NCBI GenBank assembly: GCA_036732565.1
Contig: DAINCF010000040.1
Coordinates: 1 to 21,696, forward strand
Source: JAIVJN01 sp036732565
GTDB lineage: Bacteria > Acidobacteriota > Vicinamibacteria > Vicinamibacterales > UBA2999
Direction of reading: 5' to 3'
Length of the DNA stretch: 21,696 nucleotides
This document shows positions 6,648 through 11,591 of the stretch, piece by piece. The position numbers and the translations under genes are program-made. Under the pieces are notes generated by a model. The model had not been told where the DNA came from. It worked only from the letters and a program-made list of their open reading frames with translations, and did no database searches. Within the stretch, counting starts at the first letter, position 1. Every line of letters begins with the position of its first letter.

Positions 6648-7541
6648 GTGCAGACACAGCCCCTCTCCGCGCCAACCATCGCGGCCTTCGCCACGCTGAC
6701 GCTGGCACTCGCCTCACTGTGGCTGCCGCGCGCCTCCCAATCGCCACGAGCCGACCGCGCCTGGATGCTTCCGGGCTTGCTGGCCCTCGTCCTGTCGCTG
6801 ATCGGCGGGCTGACCGACGCGATCGGGCTGCTCATCCTGCTATCCTTTGCCGCGGCGTGCTTCGTCGCGAGCCACGCCGCCAGCCGCCCGCTCGGCGTGA
6901 TCGCACACGCAGTCATGGTGGCGATCGGCGCTGGACTGTTCCTGCACGTGATGCCGGGCTTCGACAATCCGCGGGTCTTGACCGGTGTGGTCCTCGGACC
7001 TGACGCCGCTCCGTACACCAAGTATCTGAACTTCGACAAAGGGATGGCGGGACTTTTCCTGCTGGGCCTCTACGCGCCCGATCGTCTCGCGAGCGACGAA
7101 GGCGCGCGGCACCTCGCCGCTACGGCCCTGCGCTTCGTCATCGTCGTCACGGTGGTTCTGGCGTTGACGCTCACGCTCGGCTATGTGCGGTGGGATCTCA
7201 AACTCCCGGCCTGGTGGCCGCTCTGGTTGTGGAGCATGGTCTTCCTCACCGCGCTGCCCGAGGAGGCGGCGTTCCGTGGCGTGGCCCAGACCAGGATCGC
7301 GAGGCGGCTCGGTGACACGCCGCGGGCGTCCGCGATCGCCGTGGTGACCGCCGGTCTTCTGTTCGGGCTCGCACACATCGGCGGAGGCCCCGTCTACGCG
7401 ATTCTCGCGTCGGTGGCCGGAGCGGGCTACGGATGGGTCTACGCGTCGAGCCGGTCACTCAGCGCCGCGATTGCCACACACGCGGGACTCAACACGATTC
7501 ATCTCTTCTGCTTCACCTACCCGTCGCTGCTGTCCATGTGA
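6648..7541 (+). CDS. CPBP-family (CAAX/Rce1-type) intramembrane protease
   Basis: The 297-residue polytopic membrane protein has the three motifs of the CPBP (Abi/CAAX prenyl protease 2-like) family: EEAAFR (E205, E206, R210), FGLAH (F239, H243) and HAGLN (H278, N282). These lie in its last third. About eight hydrophobic segments are visible, beginning at residues 8-27 and 40-75. A LNFDKGMAGLFLLGL segment (127-141) is typical of one bacterial subgroup. Family members cleave within the membrane or act in bacteriocin self-immunity and protein processing; the substrate here is unknown. The start is a GTG at 6648 without a clear ribosome binding site. It diverges from the hypothetical gene at 6585 across 62 bp, and its 3' end overlaps rhaM by 25 bp. 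Confidence 0.88.
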   Translation: MQTQPLSAPTIAAFATLTLALASLWLPRASQSPRADRAWMLPGLLALVLSLIGGLTDAIGLLILLSFAAACFVASHAASRPLGVIAHAVMVAIGAGLFLHVMPGFDNPRVLTGVVLGPDAAPYTKYLNFDKGMAGLFLLGLYAPDRLASDEGARHLAATALRFVIVVTVVLALTLTLGYVRWDLKLPAWWPLWLWSMVFLTALPEEAAFRGVAQTRIARRLGDTPRASAIAVVTAGLLFGLAHIGGGPVYAILASVAGAGYGWVYASSRSLSAAIATHAGLNTIHLFCFTYPSLLSM

Positions 7542-7843
7542 AACACTTCGCGCAAATCTCGGGCGACCGGACTCCCGTCCGGGTTCGAGGGCATGACGTC
7601 CTGCATGTGCCGCCACCAGCGCTGACACACATCCGTCCGCGCAATCGCCGCCCAGCGCTCCTCGCTCTCGATTTCGGCGTAGGCAAACAGATCGCTGGTC
7701 TCGGGGTCCAGAAAGATCGAATAGTCGCGGACACCGTGCGCGAGCAGCGTCTCCTCGAGCTCGCGCCAGATCGGACGATGCCGGCGGGTGTAGTCGTCGT
7801 GGCGGTCGGCGTTGACGGACATCCGAAACGCTTTGCGGATCAT
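7517..7843 (-). CDS. rhaM: L-rhamnose mutarotase
   Basis: The 108-residue protein matches L-rhamnose mutarotase over its whole length (E. coli RhaM has 104). It begins MIRKAF, has Tyr18 and His22 in DDYTRRHRPIWREL, a central EIESEERW, and the near-invariant DVCQRWWxxMxDVMPxNPDxSPV segment before EVFHMD. The enzyme interconverts alpha and beta L-rhamnopyranose in the cytoplasm ahead of isomerisation; His22 is the known catalytic acid in the family. Its ATG overlaps the stop of the upstream peptidase gene as ATGA (7840-7843), which suggests translational coupling. No other rhamnose catabolic gene is intact here, although a possible rhamnosidase remnant lies at 5419-5661. The last 25 bp overlap the convergent protease gene. 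Confidence 0.95.
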   Translation of the reverse strand: MIRKAFRMSVNADRHDDYTRRHRPIWRELEETLLAHGVRDYSIFLDPETSDLFAYAEIESEERWAAIARTDVCQRWWRHMQDVMPSNPDGSPVARDLREVFHMDSSDG

Positions 7844-8742
7844 GATTCGTCGATCTTGCCCGAAGTCCGATCGTCCCGCTCGGGCGCGGGGTCTGTCTCG
7901 TGCACGGCCTCGTCTGCGGCCCATTGTCGATGCACGGCCGCGCGTCTGAGCCGGCGTTGTCGGGCCGCGTACATGGCCAGCAGGGTCACGATCAGCCAGA
8001 GCATCGCCGTCGATGTCACCAGCGGCACCCATGTGGTCCAGATTCGCCGCTCTTCCCAGAAACGCGCCTCGACCTCGCGAAGAGTCCGGCCAGTTATCTG
8101 GACGTAGGCCTCATCGAACGGGACCCCGGTCGCGATACGGGCGAACAGCCGGGCGGCGACTCCGCGTCCGTGGTCCGCGACGATCAGACGCACGAACCCG
8201 CCAGCGAGCGCGTAGGCGCGAGACTGTGCGCCGCGATCGCCGGCGAACAGGTCATCGATCTCGTCGAGCGTCAGCGTCGGCCCGAGGGCAAGCGCGTAGG
8301 CCACACGAGTCCGGTCTTCGAGAGCCCACGGGCGCTCCGCGTACATGGCCAGTCCCTCGTTGAACCAACGCGGCACGGGCCGGCCGCCGGTCGCACGAGC
8401 GACCAGCACGTGCATCACCTCGTGTCGGAAGACGTCTTCAAGCGTGTCGTGCGGATAAACGGGCGATCGTGCGGGAAACAAGACGATACGATCGCCGCCG
8501 AGCGCGAGACCCGCCGTCCAGGCCGACACACTGCGGGCCCACTCCGACGTCTCCGTCGCCAGCACCACAGGTATCGGCGGTCCCGATTCCGCCAATCCTG
8601 CCAGGGTCAGGAGGTCAGCCAAGCCCGCGGGGTCGACCGCGGCAAGCCGCGCGCGTGCCGGCGCAAGCTCCGCTGGAGCATCGATGGACAGCTCGACGCC
8701 AGGCACCGCAATCAGGAACCACAGGACGACAATCGCGCGCAC
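7840..8742 (-). CDS. Membrane-anchored gluzincin metallopeptidase (peptidase MA-like)
   Basis: The 300-residue product has an N-terminal hydrophobic export signal (residues 1-16), an extracytoplasmic domain and a C-terminal membrane helix (about 235-257) followed by a basic stop-transfer segment and a charged tail. The zinc motif is HEVMH (H107, E108, H111). WFNEGLAMYAE, with E129 as the presumed third ligand, follows 18 residues later; this is the arrangement of the MA clan gluzincins. The bulk therefore faces the periplasm, with the tail in the cytoplasm. The start is a GTG at 8742 with a weak upstream AGGA; no in-frame ATG fits. It is coupled to rhaM by an ATGA overlap. The substrate is unknown, and the link to rhamnose is only positional. 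Confidence 0.85.
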   Translation of the reverse strand: MRAIVVLWFLIAVPGVELSIDAPAELAPARARLAAVDPAGLADLLTLAGLAESGPPIPVVLATETSEWARSVSAWTAGLALGGDRIVLFPARSPVYPHDTLEDVFRHEVMHVLVARATGGRPVPRWFNEGLAMYAERPWALEDRTRVAYALALGPTLTLDEIDDLFAGDRGAQSRAYALAGGFVRLIVADHGRGVAARLFARIATGVPFDEAYVQITGRTLREVEARFWEERRIWTTWVPLVTSTAMLWLIVTLLAMYAARQRRLRRAAVHRQWAADEAVHETDPAPERDDRTSGKIDES

Positions 8743-8838
8743 TCGGCACCATTGTCCTGTTGATCATGCGCGGAGAGATACCCACGACGAACCCGCCGAG
8801 TGCCGCACGATGGTTCCGCACGAAGGGTCGTCGCGCTG

Positions 8839-8905
8839 GCGAAAGCCCTGCGCTACGCAGGAATGCGGCAGGCGCGCGCGTACGTAGCGCAGGCCTTCAG
8901 GCTTG
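8839..8905. repeat. Intergenic inverted-repeat element, copy 2 (arms in opposite order)
   Basis: The core CGTAGCGCAGGCCTTCAGG at 8883-8901 repeats that at 3790-3808. A degenerate inverse copy, GAAAGCCCTGCGCTACG, lies at 8841-8857. Over 20 positions the two arms match at about 16 when one is reverse-complemented. Here the inverse arm comes first, whereas in copy 1 the forward arm comes first. The element fills part of the 188-bp divergent gap between the peptidase gene and the lipoprotein gene. It ends about 8 bp before the lipoprotein gene's AAGGAGG. Confidence 0.65.
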
Positions 8906-8930
8906 CCTCGTGAAGGAGGTTCAGCAGGGG

Positions 8931-9683
8931 ATGGAAGAAAGTATGATGACGTCGCCACGGCAGGGCACCATGAAGCTGGTCCTCGCAATCGGATGCTCGG
9001 CACTCGCGCTGGCGTGCACGCAGCCGCCTCCCCCACGCTCTGCAGCGGCGCAGCAGACGCAGGAGTCGGGCGACCCACGCCCTGATGCCGAACGATCGGC
9101 GCAGCCAATGACGAGCGATGTGAACAACCTCGACGGGCTGACCCGGAGCTCTCCGCAGGTGTTCGTCGGGCGGCTCCGCGCGAAGCGCTCTGAGAAGGAT
9201 GCGAACGGCCGGATCGTCACGCGCAACGAGCTCGAGGTCGAGCGCATGATCGCCGGAACCCTGCCCGGCATGACCATCACGTTGAGCGTCCTCGGTGGCA
9301 CGGTCGAGGGAGAGACCATGCGGGTGTCGCACACGCCCGAGTTCACCGCCGATCGCCGCTACATCGTGTTCGCTGACGCGAGCCGCACGACCTACGACCC
9401 GGTGACCGGCGGTCAGCAGGGTGTGTTCCAGATCGTCGGCGAAGCGGTCTACACCTACGATGGACGAGCGGTGCTGGGCGTCGAAAACGGGGTTCTTCGC
9501 ATCGGCGTGACCGCGCTCGGCGCCGCCGACGCGCCGGCGACGACCGAACGAGGATCGGCGCAAGTGGAGAATCCTCGAACCAGCGGCGCGATCGTCTCGA
9601 CGGAACGTGCCACGGATGCGGCGGAAACGCCGATGACCTTGGAGGGGTTTTCGAGGGCGGTCACGGCCGCGGCCCGGCGATGA
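8931..9683 (+). CDS. Putative lipoprotein of unknown function, partner of the matrixin-like protease
   Basis: The ATG at 8931 follows AAGGAGG (8913-8919) by 11 nt and gives 250 residues; in-frame ATGs at 8943, 8946 and 8970 are alternatives. The N-terminus is basic and then hydrophobic (MKLVLAIGCSALALACTQPPPP). It ends in a lipobox-like ALAC (Cys29) followed by a Pro/Gln-rich linker, so lipidation is probable but not certain. The mature part is a beta-rich domain (VFVGRLRAKRSEKD...RNELEVERMIAGTLPGMTITLSVLGGTVEGE...PEFTADRRYIVFAD). This pattern is one I associate with exported proteins found next to matrixin-type proteases; that association is recollection. The stop overlaps the next gene's start as ATGA (9680-9683), indicating co-translation. 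No catalytic motif was seen. Confidence 0.8.
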   Translation: MEESMMTSPRQGTMKLVLAIGCSALALACTQPPPPRSAAAQQTQESGDPRPDAERSAQPMTSDVNNLDGLTRSSPQVFVGRLRAKRSEKDANGRIVTRNELEVERMIAGTLPGMTITLSVLGGTVEGETMRVSHTPEFTADRRYIVFADASRTTYDPVTGGQQGVFQIVGEAVYTYDGRAVLGVENGVLRIGVTALGAADAPATTERGSAQVENPRTSGAIVSTERATDAAETPMTLEGFSRAVTAAARR

Positions 9684-10693
9684 TCGCGATGCTGATCGAG
9701 GTCATCGGCCGACTCCGCCGGATGACCGTGGTGATTGCCAGCGTTGCGGCGATCGCCGCGTTGACCATGCCGTCCGTTGCCGCGTACGTCTACTGCGGCG
9801 CTCACGATCGCCGCTTCGAGATGCGGGCGTATCACTTCAATTCCGAGTTCTGGGTCGACATGATCGTGGCCGAGGCGGCGAAGTGGAATGCGGTGCATTC
9901 CGTGTTCAGCATCAATCGCGAGCGCAACGCGCGAATCCCGCTCGGCCGAGACAACCAGAACGTCATCGCGTGGGTCAGTGACGCCGACATGCGTCGCATC
10001 TTCAACATGCCATGGGGCAGCGCCGTTGGCAGGACCGCGATCTGGATCGAGGGTGGCTGCGGTCGCGTGCTCGAAGCCGACGTGATGTTCAACCCGTCGG
10101 TGACGCTGTTCGCGCCGCAAACGCAAGTGCCGTACAACCTCGGGTACCAAGAGATCGCGCTGCACGAGCTCGGTCACGCCGCGTCGCTCGACCACGAAGA
10201 CACTGGCCTGGCGGTCATGACGACGAACAATGCCGTCAGCAATGTGCTGCATCACAACGACAAGGTTGGTTGGCTGCGGTCGGCGCGGCAGCGGTTCAAC
10301 CCCTTGCCGACCGAGCGCGAGGACATGGGGATCTTTCCGCTCCGCAATGCCGTCGGCGCGAAGGTCTACGCCACGCTTGCGCCGACCAGCGTGGCGCGCG
10401 GAGGCACGGTGACGATCCGCGACTTCAGCGTCGAGAACCTCAGCTCGGTGTTTCCGTTCAATGGCCCGACCTATCGCGTGTTCCTGGAGCACACGGGATC
10501 GGGGGTTGCGACCGAAATCGGATCGTTCTCCTGGGGTCGGTTTGGTCCGTTTTCGTCGTGGTCGGGCAACCTCACCTACACGGTGCCCCGCAGCCTCTCC
10601 GCCGCTCAATATCGCGTCGTCGCGCGATTCCAGGGGACAGACAGCGACACGAGCAACGATCGCGCCCTGTTCGGGACTATTCAGGTCCGCTAA
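9680..10693 (+). CDS. Secreted matrixin-like zinc metalloprotease
   Basis: The 337-residue protein has a basic N-region and hydrophobic core (residues 12-34) ending near SVAA-Y, a Sec signal peptide. The catalytic metzincin motif is HELGHAASLDH (H162, E163, H166, H172), followed by LAVMTT, whose Met180 fits the Met-turn. The upstream EADVMFNP is typical of matrixins. The usual Gly of HExGHxxG is Ser here, a mild deviation. The C-terminal part from about residue 225 (ATLAPTSVARGGTVTIRDFSVEN...YRVVARFQGTDSDTSNDRA) looks like a CARDB/immunoglobulin-like beta domain that could bind a surface or target. It is translationally coupled to the lipoprotein gene. Starts at 9689 or 9722 are also possible. 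It probably acts outside the cytoplasm; the substrate is unknown. Confidence 0.87.
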   Translation: MIAMLIEVIGRLRRMTVVIASVAAIAALTMPSVAAYVYCGAHDRRFEMRAYHFNSEFWVDMIVAEAAKWNAVHSVFSINRERNARIPLGRDNQNVIAWVSDADMRRIFNMPWGSAVGRTAIWIEGGCGRVLEADVMFNPSVTLFAPQTQVPYNLGYQEIALHELGHAASLDHEDTGLAVMTTNNAVSNVLHHNDKVGWLRSARQRFNPLPTEREDMGIFPLRNAVGAKVYATLAPTSVARGGTVTIRDFSVENLSSVFPFNGPTYRVFLEHTGSGVATEIGSFSWGRFGPFSSWSGNLTYTVPRSLSAAQYRVVARFQGTDSDTSNDRALFGTIQVR

Positions 10694-10709
10694 GGCCGCC
10701 GCGAGACTC

Positions 10710-10725
10710 AACCGGTTGACCGGTT
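10710..10725. terminator. Short hairpin between convergent genes, possible bidirectional terminator
   Basis: The arms AACCGGT (10710-10716) and ACCGGTT (10719-10725) flank a 2-nt centre in the 39-bp gap between two converging genes. The position suits a shared terminator, but there is no T-tract on either side and the 2-nt loop is strained, so the call is weak. Confidence 0.25.
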
Positions 10726-10732
10726 CGACGTG

Positions 10733-11047
10733 CTAGCGCGCCGCGTCGGGTCGCGCACGCTCGGCCAGCCTGCCAGTGCGGGTATCGACGTAGTAGGCAC
10801 GGCCTGGAAGAAAATCCTCTGGCGTGACCAACAGAGCCTTGACGCTGGCAGGAGGCGTGTCCTTGAACTGCTTCATCGTGTCGTCCATCGACCGCCGCGC
10901 CGCCGCCTCGATGTCATCGTTTGACAGCGCTGCAAGGTCGCCCAACGTGGTGACGCGGTGCGTGAACACGATTTGTCCGGAGTCCGGCGCGTAGAGCAGA
11001 CACACCGTATCCTGGGCTACACGCTGTTGAAGGGGTTGGCTTGTCAT
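10733..11047 (-). CDS. Hypothetical protein, 104 residues
   Basis: I do not recognise a family. The ATG at 11047 lies 2 nt after the stop of the upstream gene (TGA at 11050-11052), so the two are almost certainly co-translated. The protein begins MTSQPLQQRVAQDTVCLLYA. A predicted strand/turn/strand (VCLLYAPDSGQIVFTHRVTTL) is followed by an acidic helix (SNDDIEAAARRSMDDTMKQF) and a C-terminal segment (VKALLVTPEDFLPGRAYYVDTRTGRL). It lacks a signal peptide or membrane helix, so it is probably cytoplasmic. The acidic, balanced composition argues for a real gene and not an antisense shadow. Confidence 0.7.
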   Translation of the reverse strand: MTSQPLQQRVAQDTVCLLYAPDSGQIVFTHRVTTLGDLAALSNDDIEAAARRSMDDTMKQFKDTPPASVKALLVTPEDFLPGRAYYVDTRTGRLAERARPDAAR

Positions 11048-11049
11048 GA

Positions 11050-11376
11050 TCAGGACCACCAGTAGGCGTGAACGAGACCCTCGATGTCGCAATTGAAGCT
11101 GGCGTTCAGGCCGAACGTCACGGCGACCATGTTGTTCTCGATGCGAGCGGGGGTAAGGTGCGGTGAGACCAGCACCGTTTCTTGTCCGGTCGCAGGATTA
11201 CGGACGGTGACCGACCGGATCCACGCCGAGGCCGACAGCAGCTGCCCGCCGGGCAGGCGAATGTCCCACAGCGAATGATCGGCGACGGTCAAGCGCGGCG
11301 TCGGCCACCGCACCTCCCAGGTTCCATAGCTGCCGCCACTGCTGAGCCACATGTAACCCGTGAACATGTCCTGCAT
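11050..11376 (-). CDS. Hypothetical protein, 108 residues
   Basis: The ATG at 11376 has an excellent ribosome binding site (GAAGGAGGG, 11381-11389). It is preferred over the longer open frame to 11457, whose first 27 residues look non-coding. The protein begins MQDMFTGYMWLSSGG and is rich in short beta strands and aromatics (TWEVRWPTPRLTVADHSLWD, ASAWIRSVTVRNPATGQETV, MVAVTFGLNASFNCDIEGLV). It ends HAYWWS. There is no signal peptide. A small beta-barrel or sandwich is plausible, but no family can be named. It leads the two-gene unit with the 104-residue protein. About 215 bp of gene-free DNA with two dyads lies upstream. Confidence 0.78.
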   Translation of the reverse strand: MQDMFTGYMWLSSGGSYGTWEVRWPTPRLTVADHSLWDIRLPGGQLLSASAWIRSVTVRNPATGQETVLVSPHLTPARIENNMVAVTFGLNASFNCDIEGLVHAYWWS

Positions 11377-11491
11377 CGGGCCCTCCTTCTGGCATCGATG
11401 TGATCGGGGAGTCGGGCGGATGGTATCAAAGCGATGTAAACGGAGCCAGCCCACCACCTACCGTTCGATCCAAGACTGTTCAAGCCGAGTC

Positions 11492-11510
11492 GAGCGAATC
11501 GCGTTCGCTC
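11492..11510. promoter_or_regulatory. 7-bp inverted repeat with 5-nt centre
   Basis: The arms GAGCGAA (11492-11498) and TTCGCTC (11504-11510) are exact reverse complements around TCGCG. It lies 116-134 bp upstream of the two-gene hypothetical unit. With no T-tract it is not a convincing intrinsic terminator. It could be an RNA hairpin or a protein-binding site. Confidence 0.3.
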
Positions 11511-11548
11511 AAATAGAGTCAGCCGAAATAGCTCTACGATTGCAACGC

Positions 11549-11568
11549 GTGCGACATAAATGTCGCAC
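11549..11568. promoter_or_regulatory. Perfect 20-bp palindrome, candidate operator
   Basis: GTGCGACAT (11549-11557) and ATGTCGCAC (11560-11568) are exact reverse complements separated by AA. The palindrome lies 23 bp beyond the stop of the permease gene and about 170 bp upstream of the hypothetical gene at 11376, in the same orientation. There is no T-tract, which argues against an intrinsic terminator. An AT-rich centre with perfect 9-bp arms is what a dimeric winged-helix repressor site looks like. No regulator gene sits beside it, so the regulator is unknown. Confidence 0.5.
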
Positions 11569-11591
11569 ACCGTGAGAGAGGCAGTTTTGTC

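Noticed and set aside
6586..6747. N-terminal extension of the duplicated-domain protein beyond 6585
   Set aside because: It is an Arg/Ala-rich stretch that overlaps the divergent CPBP protease gene; the MSLNDSELL start looks natural.
8469..8930. N-terminal extension of the lipoprotein frame upstream of 8931
   Set aside because: It overlaps the coding part of the divergent peptidase and runs through the repeat element. The AAGGAGG at 8913-8919 marks the start at 8931.
9455..10711. 418-codon minus-strand frame opposite the matrixin-like protease
   Set aside because: It has Arg/His-rich shadow composition. The plus strand has the metzincin motif, signal peptide and coupling.
11549..11568. Palindrome as a BlaI/MecI/CopY operator
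   Set aside because: Those sites have ACA and TGT separated by 2 nt; here the spacing is 4 nt, and no such regulator is nearby.
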